From Mucilaginibacter sp. MD40 (GTDB lineage Bacteria > Bacteroidota > Bacteroidia > Sphingobacteriales > Sphingobacteriaceae): a stretch of DNA of 64,000 nt. Below, piece by piece: positions 42,839 through 51,906 of this stretch (positions are counted from its first letter, which is position 1; each line of letters opens with the position of its first letter). The DNA lies in contig NZ_NRSW01000001.1 in NCBI RefSeq assembly GCF_002288635.1, positions 688,712-752,711 on the forward strand. Direction: 5' to 3'. The position numbers and the translations under genes are program-made. Below the pieces are notes generated by a model. It was given only the letters and a program-made list of their open reading frames with translations. It was not told the DNA's origin and did no database searches.

Positions 42839-42871
42839 AATAAAGCCCGGATAAAATATCCGGGCTTTATT
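42839..42871. terminator. bidirectional terminator between ffh and gltX
   Basis: A perfect 15-bp stem, AATAAAGCCCGGATA with TATCCGGGCTTTATT, and a three-base loop. It can serve both converging genes. Confidence 0.9.
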
Positions 42872-42904
42872 ATTATCATCAATTATCTTTAGTACAGTAG
42901 CTAT

Positions 42905-44425
42905 CTACGCATTAAAAGCTTCCAGCGCCTTTTCAATACGGATGATGGTTTCGCTTTCACCAAGCAGTTTGGCTATGTCGAACACATGCGGGCCAAATTT
43001 GCCACCCACAAGCATAATGCGGAAAGGCAGCATCACATCACCGGCTTTCAGGCCTTTTTCTTCTGCCAGGGCTTTAAATTTAGCTTCAAGCGCTGCGGCA
43101 TCATACGTTTCAGGAGAGCTTAATATACTAATGAACGCATTGAAAAAATCGGTTTTGGCATCCGTCCATTTTGGTTTAACAGCATTCAGGTCATACTCTG
43201 CCGGTTGCCGGAAAAAGTATGCCGATTGCTGATAGAAATCATATATCAGTACGCATCGCTCTTTAACAACGTCTATCACTTTCAGCAAATACGCTTCATC
43301 TTTTATCACGATGCCTTTAGCTTTCAGTACCTCCCAAACTTTTAACTTCAGGTTTTCCGCATCAGATCTTTTGATCCACTCGGCGTTATACCATTTGGCT
43401 TTCTCAAAATCGAACTTAGCACCGGCCTTGCTGATGCGATCGATCGAGAATTTTTCTATCAGTTCATTCAATGAGAAGATCTCCTGATCGGTGCCATCAT
43501 TCCAACCTAACATGGCCAGCAGGTTCAGGAAGGCCTCCGGTAAAAAACCTAACTCGCGGAAACCGGGCGTTAATTCGCCGGTTTTATTGTCCTGCCAGTT
43601 CATGGCATATACCGGGAAACCCAAGCGCGCGCCATCGCGCTTGCTTAATTTGCCGTGTCCATCGGGTTTTAATATCAATGGCAAGTGCGCCCATGCGGGC
43701 ATATCGGCCTCCCAACCCAATACCTTCCAAAGCAGGATGTGTACAGGAGCGCTTGGCAGCCACTCTTCGCCACGAAAAGCGTGGGTAATTTTCATCAGGT
43801 AATCGTCAACCACCACCGCTAAGTGATAGGTTGGCATGCCATCGGCTTTAAGCAGTACCTTATCATCAACCAGGTTACTGTCAAAGTTCACATAGCCGCG
43901 TATCATATCGTCAAACCCTATGTTTTGGTCTTCCGGCATTTTTATGCGAATAACATGCGGGGTACCATCATGCAGTAATTTTTCTACCTCATGTAAGGGC
44001 AGGCTCAGTGAGTTGCGCATCTCATGGCGATAAGCATGCCCATACTGGAAGTTAGGGATATCTTTACGTTTTTGCTCCAATTCTTCCGATGTATCAAAAG
44101 CGTAATAAGCATGTCCATTCTCTACCAGGCGCTCTGCATATTCCCGGTACAGCGGTTTACGTTCGCTTTGGCGGTAAGGGGCAAAGGGACCACCCACCAG
44201 CGGGCTTTCATCAGGCGTGAGGCCGCACCATTTAAGGCAGTCCATAATGTACTGCTCCGCGCCATCTACATAGCGGGTTTGATCGGTATCCTCTATACGT
44301 AAAACAAAATCGCCACCGTGTTTTTTGGCAAACAGGTAATTGAATAAAACGGTGCGCACACCGCCAAGGTGCAAACCACCTGTAGGGCTCGGCGCAAAAC
44401 GGACTCTAACTTTTTTATCTGACAT
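42905..44425 (-). CDS. gltX: glutamyl-tRNA synthetase
   Basis: A 506-residue class I aminoacyl-tRNA synthetase. The HIGH-like motif is in RFAPSPTGGLHLGGVRT at the N terminus and the KMSKS-like motif is KLSKRDGARLG near residue 265. The C-terminal anticodon-binding helical domain has family length. A -7 box (TATCTTTG, minus strand, 44433-44440) ends seven bases before the ATG, so the transcript is probably leaderless. Discriminating or non-discriminating charging cannot be told here. Confidence 0.96.
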   Translation of the reverse strand: MSDKKVRVRFAPSPTGGLHLGGVRTVLFNYLFAKKHGGDFVLRIEDTDQTRYVDGAEQYIMDCLKWCGLTPDESPLVGGPFAPYRQSERKPLYREYAERLVENGHAYYAFDTSEELEQKRKDIPNFQYGHAYRHEMRNSLSLPLHEVEKLLHDGTPHVIRIKMPEDQNIGFDDMIRGYVNFDSNLVDDKVLLKADGMPTYHLAVVVDDYLMKITHAFRGEEWLPSAPVHILLWKVLGWEADMPAWAHLPLILKPDGHGKLSKRDGARLGFPVYAMNWQDNKTGELTPGFRELGFLPEAFLNLLAMLGWNDGTDQEIFSLNELIEKFSIDRISKAGAKFDFEKAKWYNAEWIKRSDAENLKLKVWEVLKAKGIVIKDEAYLLKVIDVVKERCVLIYDFYQQSAYFFRQPAEYDLNAVKPKWTDAKTDFFNAFISILSSPETYDAAALEAKFKALAEEKGLKAGDVMLPFRIMLVGGKFGPHVFDIAKLLGESETIIRIEKALEAFNA

Positions 44426-44432
44426 TGCGGGG

Positions 44433-44440
44433 CAAAGATA
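44433..44440 (-). promoter_or_regulatory. -7 box (TATCTTTG) for gltX
   Basis: An exact TAnnTTTG match on the minus strand, 7 bases before the gltX start codon. It implies a leaderless or nearly leaderless mRNA. Confidence 0.5.
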
Positions 44441-44500
44441 AGCCTATTTGCCTTAAACCTGTAAGAATGATATTAAATGTGATGGTATAGTGATGGTTGG

Positions 44501-45349
44501 CTAATTGTACGCTACCCCATCATAAACAGATGGATAATGATAAACGGGCTTAAAATCATCCTCGCCGGCCAGTTGGCAGTTTACTTCTGTACTGGTGTTT
44601 ATGATATCGCCAAACATACTTGCTATGGAAGTATCGGCAGCATCGCGCCCTGTGGCTATTTTTACAAAACCATTTAATGGTGATAACCGGGTAGCATCAA
44701 AAAGTAACCAGCGCCCTCCAATGTAAGCCTCAAAGCAGGCATGAAAATCCTGTGGGATGAGCATGTAGGAGTATCCTGTAAAATAACGTGCCGGTATAGA
44801 TAGCGCACGGCATAGCGCAATACCCAAATGTGCAAAATCGCGACAAACGCCGGCCTGCTGGGCCACCGTATCATAAGCTGAAGTTTCGGATGTAGTGCTG
44901 CCGCTCAAATACTCCACATGGTTATGTATCCATTTGGTGATGGCAACCGCCTTATTATAATTGTTGGCCAGATTACCAAATTCGTTTTCGGCCAGGCGGT
45001 ACAACTTGTCCGACTGGCAATAACGGCTTGGGTTAAGGTACATGAGCACTGCCGGCTCTAAGTGGCTAATGCTTATGTCGGTATAGTTCTTAAAATGGTA
45101 TACTTCAAAGGCGTTTTCCGCTATGGCGTCGTACATGATCTGGTAGTCGCCAGGCCCCGGTATATCTATACGGACAAAACGGTTGTCTGTATCAGGAATG
45201 GTTAGTTCTTCGCCGGAGGAATCAGGCGTTATGGTAAAAACTTCATCCGATATCAATTGCCCGGAAGTTTTAAGCGCGTGAATGTTTAATATAATAGTCC
45301 CGGCAGAGTTTGCCTGGTAGCCCAGCCGGGCCGATACCTTAAATTTCAT
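44501..45349 (-). CDS. transglutaminase-like protein, last gene of the Anbu/ATP-grasp cluster
   Basis: A 282-residue protein with a transglutaminase-like cysteine peptidase fold. The catalytic Cys is in AGVCRDFAHLGIALCRALSIPARYFTGY, His in DFHACFEAYIGGRW and Asp in LLFDATRLSP. The N-terminal ~140 residues are a beta-rich transglut_N-type domain. I choose the ATG at 45349 (MKFKVSARLGYQ), which overlaps the Anbu gene by 11 bases; the longer frame has no family support. Enzymes of this group may cleave or transfer peptide bonds; the substrate is unknown. Confidence 0.88.
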   Translation of the reverse strand: MKFKVSARLGYQANSAGTIILNIHALKTSGQLISDEVFTITPDSSGEELTIPDTDNRFVRIDIPGPGDYQIMYDAIAENAFEVYHFKNYTDISISHLEPAVLMYLNPSRYCQSDKLYRLAENEFGNLANNYNKAVAITKWIHNHVEYLSGSTTSETSAYDTVAQQAGVCRDFAHLGIALCRALSIPARYFTGYSYMLIPQDFHACFEAYIGGRWLLFDATRLSPLNGFVKIATGRDAADTSIASMFGDIINTSTEVNCQLAGEDDFKPVYHYPSVYDGVAYN

Positions 45350-46079
45350 TATTGTTATCTGCGGGTAATTTGGCAAAAGCTTTTTCCATCCAATCGCCCG
45401 ATATATTATTGAGCGCGGCTTTTAGTTCATCGTCCCACTGCATAGATATATCGGCCAGATCGCGTTGTGTATAGCGTTGTTCCACCAGTTCAAAGGTACC
45501 CTTTTTATACAATGCAATATCTATCGGAAAATCAACATTATTGCTGCTTACCCGGGTAGAATCGAACGACAGGAAGGCGGCTTTAAGCGCCAGGTGCATG
45601 CTGGAGTTCTCATCAATTGTACGGTTGAGGATGGCCTTGCCCTGGCCTGAATTACCTATAGCTACAAAAGGTGCACCTTCGCCCAACTCTACCCAGTTTC
45701 CTTCGGGGTAAAGTAAAAATAGCTTATGGTCTTCATCACCTTTAAGCTGGCCGCCGATAATGGTATTCAGATCAAACTTAAAGCCTGCTTTTTCGAGGGT
45801 CTCTTTGTCCTCAAGGGCTACGCGGCGTATTTGCTCACCAAAGGCATTTACCGCCTGGAAAAGTTTATCAAAAGTTTGTGTATGCGTTAGCTCATTAAAA
45901 TAAACCACCGCCTTATCCCGAACAGAACGCAGGCCACTGGTCATGATGAACATGGAGCCGCCGTCTTTTTGTACGATGGTCAGCTTTTTCTTATTGGTTG
46001 TTTCTAAACCCGATGTGATCCTGGTATCGGCAAGCGCCACCAGGCCCTCTTTTACCTTTATTCCTAAACAATAAGTCAT
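45339..46079 (-). CDS. Anbu-type proteasome-like peptidase
   Basis: A 246-residue Ntn hydrolase of the proteasome superfamily. After the initiator Met the next residue is Thr (MTYCLGIKVKEGLVALADTRITSG), which becomes the N-terminal nucleophile if Met is removed. Asp in LADTRI and Lys in the TIVQKDGGSMFIMTSGL region fit the proteasome beta-subunit active site. No propeptide is present, as in Anbu proteins, which form large rings or helices rather than closed 20S barrels. It lies between two transglutaminase genes and downstream of ATP-grasp and alpha-E genes, a known association. Confidence 0.88.
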   Translation of the reverse strand: MTYCLGIKVKEGLVALADTRITSGLETTNKKKLTIVQKDGGSMFIMTSGLRSVRDKAVVYFNELTHTQTFDKLFQAVNAFGEQIRRVALEDKETLEKAGFKFDLNTIIGGQLKGDEDHKLFLLYPEGNWVELGEGAPFVAIGNSGQGKAILNRTIDENSSMHLALKAAFLSFDSTRVSSNNVDFPIDIALYKKGTFELVEQRYTQRDLADISMQWDDELKAALNNISGDWMEKAFAKLPADNNNEI

Positions 46080-46086
46080 AATTGAT

Positions 46087-46168
46087 AAGAGTCAAGAAAC
46101 AAGAATCAAGATTCAAGAAAAAGGCTTTTAACTCAGTCTTGATTCCTGACTCTTGGTTCTTGTGTCTG
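46087..46168. repeat. AAGAGTCAAGAA / TTCTTGTGTCT palindromic repeat
   Basis: The left arm (GAGTCAAGAAACAAGAATCA) and right arm (TTGATTCCTGACTCTTGGTT) are imperfect complements around a short centre. It fills the gap between the two genes and resembles dispersed repeats of related genomes. Confidence 0.6.
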
Positions 46169-46175
46169 TAATTTA

Positions 46176-47150
46176 TTACTGCTGCTGTTGTTGCTGTTGT
46201 TGTATCATCTCCATGTACCTTGCATAGCTGTTGCGAGGCATGCTTTGCGCTGGTGCAGGATTTACTGACGATGTAAATATATCCTTTTCTTCATGAACCT
46301 GCCCGTCCTCGTGGCCAACAGATACGGATACTTCCAGCTTGTGGCCCGCGCTGCCTTTGTATACTCCTTTTACCGGAGAGCAATCGCTAAAGTTACGCCC
46401 AACGGCCAGCCGCACGTGGTTCTCGTTGGCAATGCAATTATTAGTTGGGTCGATACCTAACCAGCCATAACCGGGTAGGTAAGCCTCCGCCCAGGCGTGA
46501 GTTGCGCCTTCGCCGCGCATACCATCCTTATTAGGGCAAATATACCCGCTAACATACCTTGCCGGTATGCCTACATAACGCAGCATCACCATTAGCAGGT
46601 GGGCAAAATCCTGGCAAACACCGGCGCGTATCTTCCATATTTCATCCAGCGTGGTTTCAACCGTGGTTACGCCCTTAATATAGTCGAAGTTCCTGTAGAC
46701 ATAATTGCTAAAGTTAAGCGCCGTATGATAGGGTGTATCTTCCGCTTTGCGCTCAGCCTCTACAATAGGTTTCAACTCGCTAAGCCCTTCAAAATACTCC
46801 TGCTTTAAAAAATCTATATAAGGCACTATATAGCGCATGTTGTATAGTTCTTGCCATATTTCTGATGAGAACATGGTATCAACAGGTAAGGGGCGGGGGT
46901 GAGTAATTACCGACAATTGCGAATTGATTACCAGTGAATTATGCGACTCGGTATAGGTAAAACTACCTACCTGGTTGCCATAATAATCAATATAAGTATC
47001 TATCTGCGGGTGGCCCGTTACAAACAGATCATGCTTAAGCACCTCCTGATAAACATCATTAATAGGATACAGGATAATCTTATTGGCGCTGTCGCGCACA
47101 TAACCATCATAAGTGTACCTGGTAATATGCTGTATTTTAAATTCGGGCAT
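46176..47150 (-). CDS. transglutaminase-like protein with poly-Gln tail
   Basis: A 324-residue transglutaminase-fold protein, cytoplasmic. The N-terminal beta domain starts EFKIQHITRYTYDGYVRDSANKI. The catalytic Cys is in RAGVCQDFAHLLMVMLRYVGIPARYVSGYICPN, His in GATHAWAEAYLPGYGWLGIDPTN and Asp in the same segment. The C terminus ends in nine Gln codons out of the last nine or so positions (MIQQ...), encoded by mixed CAA and CAG. It is the third gene of the Anbu cluster; the second transglutaminase lies downstream of Anbu. The Gln tail could be a transamidation substrate but may be only a repeat expansion. Confidence 0.9.
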   Translation of the reverse strand: MPEFKIQHITRYTYDGYVRDSANKIILYPINDVYQEVLKHDLFVTGHPQIDTYIDYYGNQVGSFTYTESHNSLVINSQLSVITHPRPLPVDTMFSSEIWQELYNMRYIVPYIDFLKQEYFEGLSELKPIVEAERKAEDTPYHTALNFSNYVYRNFDYIKGVTTVETTLDEIWKIRAGVCQDFAHLLMVMLRYVGIPARYVSGYICPNKDGMRGEGATHAWAEAYLPGYGWLGIDPTNNCIANENHVRLAVGRNFSDCSPVKGVYKGSAGHKLEVSVSVGHEDGQVHEEKDIFTSSVNPAPAQSMPRNSYARYMEMIQQQQQQQQ

Positions 47151-47209
47151 TATGCTTATGTATTAGTTGGAGAATAGGGGTGCCTCGTCTCCAAATTTCA
47201 AATCAGTTT

Positions 47210-48145
47210 CTATGAGTTGGCAAAGTAATAGCCATTGAGTGAATTGCCTATTTTGTACAGGTCGTCGCGCAGGCCGGTCAAATATTGGTGCAAGCCTATC
47301 TGGCTGATGCTTTTTACCGAACTGTATTTGATATTGCTTTGCAGCTTACCAATCTGGAAGGATATCTCGCGATAATCGTTTACGTTGCTGTTGTTCTTCA
47401 GCCTGTCAAAATACCGCTGAATGTTATTTACAGAATAGATGGCCGATCGCGGAAAGTCATTATTCAGAATTACCTGCTCAATCACATTATGCGCTTCCAG
47501 CCCATCTCTGTAGGTTTTCTGATACAACTCATACCCACCGATGGATTGCAAAAGGTGTTTCCAGTAGGTAATGTCCAGCAGCAGGTCGGGGTTGGTATTA
47601 ATGGGGCCAAACTTCACATCCAATATATCTATAGACTGTATAGCGCGTTCCAGGTATTTGCCAATGTTCATGAAACTGCGTGCCTGCCCCCGCTCCATCG
47701 TGATCTCCGCAGTGCCATAGTATAACATGACTTCCTTTATCAGTACATCTAATATGCCTATTGGATCGTCTTTTCTTAAACCGGTGGCAATGCGTGGCTC
47801 TTTTACTGTATGGTAGTACTCGTTTATGCACTGCCAAAGGTCTTTGGGGATGTGCTCCTGTACACTACGGGCGTTCTCGCGCGCCAACGTGATCAGGTTG
47901 ATTATAGAGTTGGGGTTATCGCGTTCGTTCACCATAAATTTTAATACGGAACGGCTCTCATTACCTAACGAACGAATAAGATCGGTATCGGCACCTGAAA
48001 AAATACGCATCACCGGCTCCCAGCTAAAACCAGCAATAGAATCCTGCGATGAGGCATAGTTGGTTTTCAGCATTCTCAAAATACCATCGCTCCGCTCAAT
48101 GTAGCGGCTTAACCAATAAAAACTTGCTGCAACTCTACTTAACAT
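47210..48145 (-). CDS. alpha-E domain protein
   Basis: A 311-residue all-helical cytoplasmic protein. MLSRVAASFYWLSRYIERSDGILRML at the N terminus is the characteristic opening of the alpha-E family, whose members have conserved Glu and Arg residues along long helices. Family members are always, as far as I know, found with a circularly permuted ATP-grasp enzyme and transglutaminases, sometimes fused to one of them. No enzyme activity has been firmly assigned. It follows the ATP-grasp gene by 107 bases, a gap filled by a repeat. Confidence 0.9.
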   Translation of the reverse strand: MLSRVAASFYWLSRYIERSDGILRMLKTNYASSQDSIAGFSWEPVMRIFSGADTDLIRSLGNESRSVLKFMVNERDNPNSIINLITLARENARSVQEHIPKDLWQCINEYYHTVKEPRIATGLRKDDPIGILDVLIKEVMLYYGTAEITMERGQARSFMNIGKYLERAIQSIDILDVKFGPINTNPDLLLDITYWKHLLQSIGGYELYQKTYRDGLEAHNVIEQVILNNDFPRSAIYSVNNIQRYFDRLKNNSNVNDYREISFQIGKLQSNIKYSSVKSISQIGLHQYLTGLRDDLYKIGNSLNGYYFANS

Positions 48146-48156
48146 TCATTTTTTAT

Positions 48157-48245
48157 AATAATGAACACCGAATACGGAATGTAAAATGATGAAATTTATT
48201 TTGATTTCATTCTACATTCATGGTTCGAAATTCAATGTTCGATAT
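48157..48245. repeat. GAACACCGAATACGGAATG palindromic repeat
   Basis: The left half is GAACACCGAATACGGAATGT and the right half contains CATTCTACATTCATGGTTCG and TTCAATGTTCG, an imperfect inverted copy. It occupies the gap between the ATP-grasp and alpha-E genes. Confidence 0.6.
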
Positions 48246-48252
48246 TTCTAAC

Positions 48253-49701
48253 TCAGGCCAGCACCCATGTATCCTTGCTACCGCCGCCTTGCGAGCTGTT
48301 CACTACCAGCGAGCCTTCTGTTAAGGCCACGCGGGTTAAGCCGCCGGGAACAATTTCAATACCATCTGGGCCGCAAAGCGCGTATGGGCGCAAGTCAATA
48401 CGCCTTGGCTGTAACACCCCATTGATATAACAAGGCGCGGCCGACAAACTAATAGTAGGCTGGGCGATAAAATTGCGTGGATCTTTCATGATCTCCAGCT
48501 TGTATTTCTCTATCTCCTCGTCGCTGGCCGCATGCCCCATCAACATACCGTAACCACCACTTTCGTTGGTTTTTTTAACAACCATTTTGTTGATGTTGGC
48601 AAATACATATTCACGCTCATCTGGGTTAGACAGGCGATGCGTAGGTACATTCTTTAACAACGGCTCCTCGTTAAGATAATAGCGTATCATATCGGGCACA
48701 TAAATGTAAGTGGCTTTATCATCGGCCACACCATTACCCAACGCGTTTACTATGGCTACGTTTCCTTTGCGATAAGCACCCATGAGGCCTGCCACGCCCA
48801 ACACGCTGTTGGGGTTAAACATTAGAGGATCCAAAAAGTCGTCGTCAACCCTGCGGTATATCACATCAACCTGTTGCAGGCCTGTAGTGGTTTTCATGTA
48901 AACGCGGTGGTTATTTACCACCAGGTCGCGCCCCTCCACCAGCTCCACACCCATTAAACGGGCAAGTGTGGTATGCTCAAAATAAGCCGAATTATATATA
49001 CCCGGACTTAACAACACAATAGTTGGATTGCTCACCTGCCGTGGCGACAAAGCCTGCAGGTTCTTATACAAGATGGACGGATATTCTGTTACGCTGCGTA
49101 CGCCGCAATGTGGTATCAGGTCGGGGAATAAACGCTTGGTGATCTCCCGGTTCTCCAGCATATAGCTTACTCCCGAAGGGGTACGGAGATTATCTTCCAG
49201 CACATAAAATGTACCGTCATGGTCACGAATAAGGTCGATACCGGCTATATGCACATACACATCATATGGTACATTTAACTGGTACATCTCTCTAAGAAAA
49301 TGCGGGCAAGAATATACAATATCTATAGGCACCACCCCATCCTTTATAATAAACTGGTTGTGGTAAATATCTTTCAGGAAAAGGTTAAGGGCAGTAAGGC
49401 GCTGCTTTATCCCCTTTTCAATAAACTCCCACTCGGATGAGGTAATGATACGCGGTATAATATCAAAAGGGAAGATCTTTTCGATTCCCTCCCCGCTATT
49501 ATATACAGTAAAGGTAATGCCCTGTGTCATAAACAGGCGCTTAGCTAATTCTTCCTTTTTATGGAGATCATCAGCGGATTCTTTGGAGAGATACTCAATT
49601 ACCTTATGATAATGGTCGCGAACTACATGGTCCTTGTTATACATTTCGTCCCATACGCCATTGATCAAGCCATATTTTTCAAAAAACTGAGTATCCTGCA
49701 T
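48253..49701 (-). CDS. circularly permuted ATP-grasp protein
   Basis: A 482-residue ligase-like enzyme. MQDTQFFEKYGLINGVWDEMYNKDH opens as in the COG2308 group, followed by YNSGEGIEKIFPFDIIPRII and a permuted ATP-grasp core with DLIRDHDGTFYVLEDNLRTPSGVSYMLENRE (metal-binding Glu and Asn) and VKKTNESGGYGMLMG. ATP-grasp enzymes join a carboxylate to an amine using ATP, so it may form amide bonds in a peptide-like compound. It is the first gene of the five-gene cluster. The substrate is unknown. Confidence 0.9.
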   Translation of the reverse strand: MQDTQFFEKYGLINGVWDEMYNKDHVVRDHYHKVIEYLSKESADDLHKKEELAKRLFMTQGITFTVYNSGEGIEKIFPFDIIPRIITSSEWEFIEKGIKQRLTALNLFLKDIYHNQFIIKDGVVPIDIVYSCPHFLREMYQLNVPYDVYVHIAGIDLIRDHDGTFYVLEDNLRTPSGVSYMLENREITKRLFPDLIPHCGVRSVTEYPSILYKNLQALSPRQVSNPTIVLLSPGIYNSAYFEHTTLARLMGVELVEGRDLVVNNHRVYMKTTTGLQQVDVIYRRVDDDFLDPLMFNPNSVLGVAGLMGAYRKGNVAIVNALGNGVADDKATYIYVPDMIRYYLNEEPLLKNVPTHRLSNPDEREYVFANINKMVVKKTNESGGYGMLMGHAASDEEIEKYKLEIMKDPRNFIAQPTISLSAAPCYINGVLQPRRIDLRPYALCGPDGIEIVPGGLTRVALTEGSLVVNSSQGGGSKDTWVLA

Positions 49702-49892
49702 GCTATAATGTTACAAAATGATTTTAAATACCGGCTTAACACCCTCAAGTTACAAATAATTTCAATATTAAGGTTGTTTTTTTGTAGAAATTACAATAAC
49801 ACACTTAAAACATTAGGATTATTTTTAGAAATAGCATGCAAAACCAATACCAATGTGTATTTATCCCTGAATTTCCCGGGAATTAGCTTTAG

Positions 49893-51062
49893 TTAATACT
49901 GATCTTTAGAGAAATCAGCAAATAATAATTCCCACGCCAGCTTGAACCATATGATAGCCGGGGCATAAGCTTTTATGGCGTAGTTCTGCATCCAGATACG
50001 GGCTGGTTTAGGGAACGCGTCTGACGGGCCGAGGCCGGTAACTAGCAGCAGCAGAACAAGCATTACGATGTTAAACGCTGTAAACGGCTTTGGCTGCATC
50101 ATGATGTAGATAACCGCACCCGCAGTAGCGATAATAAAAGTGGGATGCTCGGATGCGGTGCTAAAAAGTACGATCATCATGAGTAATGAACACATCAACT
50201 GCAATTGGAATTTTAAGTAAGGGTATTGCTTCACCCGCAGCAAAGCGCCCGCAACACTTAGGGCACCCATTAATAAAAATGGCCAGTTCGGTATCGTACT
50301 ATCCTGGAAAAACCGCCTTACCATGCCCATTACACACCAGTCGAACCCGGTAGTGAGGCTTTGGTTGGTAAGGTTTTTAGACGTTAAAGCGGCGAACCAA
50401 TCTTTATAAGTTTGTATAAGAAAGCCCGGCCCGGATATAATCGCCGGCAAGCAAATCAGTACCACCAACCATATTACCGACCACAATATATATTTCGCCT
50501 TATTTTTTGAAAAGAAGAAAAAGGCCAGCCCCACTACAGGGTATATCTTCATCAGCGTACCTGCTATGGTAAAAAGCGTTGCGTATTGTTCTTTTTGCCG
50601 CTTTACCATTACAAAGCTAAGGATAACTATTGCCGCTATAATGGGGTTAAACTGCATATAATGGCTGGAGTTGGCAAACTCAATGGCGCATAATAGCAGG
50701 ATAATGGTTTTGGTTTTATTAGAAAATGGCAGCAAATGGATGGCCCATAAAAAAGCCGCGGCATTACCTACCTCCCACAATAAAAAACCCAGCCATTCGG
50801 GCATGAGCGATAGTGGCGCTATAAAAACCGTAAATAATGGGCCATAGATGTACACATCATAATACTCTGCCGGGTATAGCAGGTACAAATTTAAATGATC
50901 GCGAAAGTGGTAGAACGAAGTACGGAATATGATGTAGTTATTATCAATATGCCTGAAATACTTGAGCTGCCAGCAAAAGATAGCCACAGCAATGTAGAGG
51001 ATGCAAGTCCATTGGTAGCCGGTTAAACCCCAGAATTTTTTAGCAGAAATGCGTGCATCCAT
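49893..51062 (-). CDS. DUF2029 / GT87-like polytopic membrane protein
   Basis: A 389-residue inner-membrane protein with about nine or ten hydrophobic segments. The pattern FRTSFYHFRDHLNLYLLYPAEYYDVYIYGPLFTVFIAPLSLMP and later LTTGFDWCVMGMVRRFF resembles the GT87 polyprenol-linked mannosyl/glycosyl transferase family, where the Asp in the first loop is catalytic (here FRDHLNLY). Its substrate is unknown. I place the start at the ATG at 51062 (MDARISAKKFWG); a further in-frame ATG at 51107 abuts the upstream terminator. It is transcribed alone. Confidence 0.75.
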   Translation of the reverse strand: MDARISAKKFWGLTGYQWTCILYIAVAIFCWQLKYFRHIDNNYIIFRTSFYHFRDHLNLYLLYPAEYYDVYIYGPLFTVFIAPLSLMPEWLGFLLWEVGNAAAFLWAIHLLPFSNKTKTIILLLCAIEFANSSHYMQFNPIIAAIVILSFVMVKRQKEQYATLFTIAGTLMKIYPVVGLAFFFFSKNKAKYILWSVIWLVVLICLPAIISGPGFLIQTYKDWFAALTSKNLTNQSLTTGFDWCVMGMVRRFFQDSTIPNWPFLLMGALSVAGALLRVKQYPYLKFQLQLMCSLLMMIVLFSTASEHPTFIIATAGAVIYIMMQPKPFTAFNIVMLVLLLLVTGLGPSDAFPKPARIWMQNYAIKAYAPAIIWFKLAWELLFADFSKDQY

Positions 51063-51111
51063 ATCAGGAGATAAAATAAAGCAAAAAATACTTAAACCGG
51101 ATAGCATGAAA

Positions 51112-51143
51112 TAAAAAAGGCCATCCGTTTATGGGATGGCCTT
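51112..51143 (-). terminator. terminator of the 51163-51906 gene
   Basis: A 10-bp stem, AAGGCCATCC with GGATGGCCTT, followed on the minus strand by six T. It isolates the lipoprotein gene from the GT87-like gene. Confidence 0.85.
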
Positions 51144-51162
51144 GTATCTTACAGCCAATTTA

Positions 51163-51906
51163 TTATTTGTTGCCTTTATTGTGATGCTCAAACTCATGAG
51201 CTTCAAAAGCCAATATAACATTAGCAATTACACGGTTATAAATATTGGCGTTGCTGGTGCCGCTGATAATAATTGTACCGTTTGTACGTGTAGCCTGATC
51301 AAGCAAGCCTGCTGGAATACCCATTAATAATCTGTTTAAATGCAGGTTTATTTTAGATGTTACACCTGTAGTTGCGTCAACAGTTACGTCTTTTACTTCT
51401 GTTTTGATAATGGCGTTGTCATTGTAGTCAAACTCGATAGGTACAGCGGCTCCGCCAGTTGTGGTGAAAGTACCTTTTGCTGTAAGCGGAATATCGGTAC
51501 CTGATGATTTAGTCAATAAAATACTTAACTCAATCTCGCGGTAGTGGCCTGTATCAACCATGGCAACTATTGGTGATGAGCTTAAATTAAGCAGATCCAG
51601 GTTAGATACATTTTTTGTGGTTACCTCGGTTACCTTGCCGTTGCGTTTTGCTTCTAGTTTAAAACGGTTAACATTGGCAATTACTGATGACCATTTAATG
51701 CTGGCAGTAGTACCGATAACGGCATTTACTTCTATACCATTTGCAACAGCATTGGTAGCAACAGTAGCTTGTTGGTTATCAGCGGTTAACTGGAAGCCCA
51801 TTTCGGCTTGTGCAGTAGCTGTTGCATTTTTCTCTTTTGAGCAAGAGGTTAATAATGCGGTGCATATTAAAGCTGCAGCACCCAGGTTAAGGAAAGATTT
51901 TTTCAT
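51163..51906 (-). CDS. lipoprotein of unknown function
   Basis: A 247-residue exported lipoprotein. The signal peptide ends at LLTSCSKEKN, with lipid attachment at Cys22. The rest is Thr/Ala/Asn-rich and predicted beta (QATVATNAVANGIEVNAVIGTTASIKWSSV, IELSILLTKSSGTDIPLTAKGTFTTTGGAAVPIEF), with a His-rich end (FEAHEFEHHNKGNK) that might bind metal. It resembles DUF4382-type surface lipoproteins loosely. I do not recognise the family with confidence. It has its own terminator. Confidence 0.6.
   Translation of the reverse strand: MKKSFLNLGAAALICTALLTSCSKEKNATATAQAEMGFQLTADNQQATVATNAVANGIEVNAVIGTTASIKWSSVIANVNRFKLEAKRNGKVTEVTTKNVSNLDLLNLSSSPIVAMVDTGHYREIELSILLTKSSGTDIPLTAKGTFTTTGGAAVPIEFDYNDNAIIKTEVKDVTVDATTGVTSKINLHLNRLLMGIPAGLLDQATRTNGTIIISGTSNANIYNRVIANVILAFEAHEFEHHNKGNK

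Noticed and set aside
44501-49701. Reading the Anbu cluster as a classical proteasome or pupylation system
   Set aside because: There is no alpha subunit, Mpa/ARC ATPase, Pup or PafA; the peptidase is of Anbu type and the ligase is of the circularly permuted ATP-grasp type.
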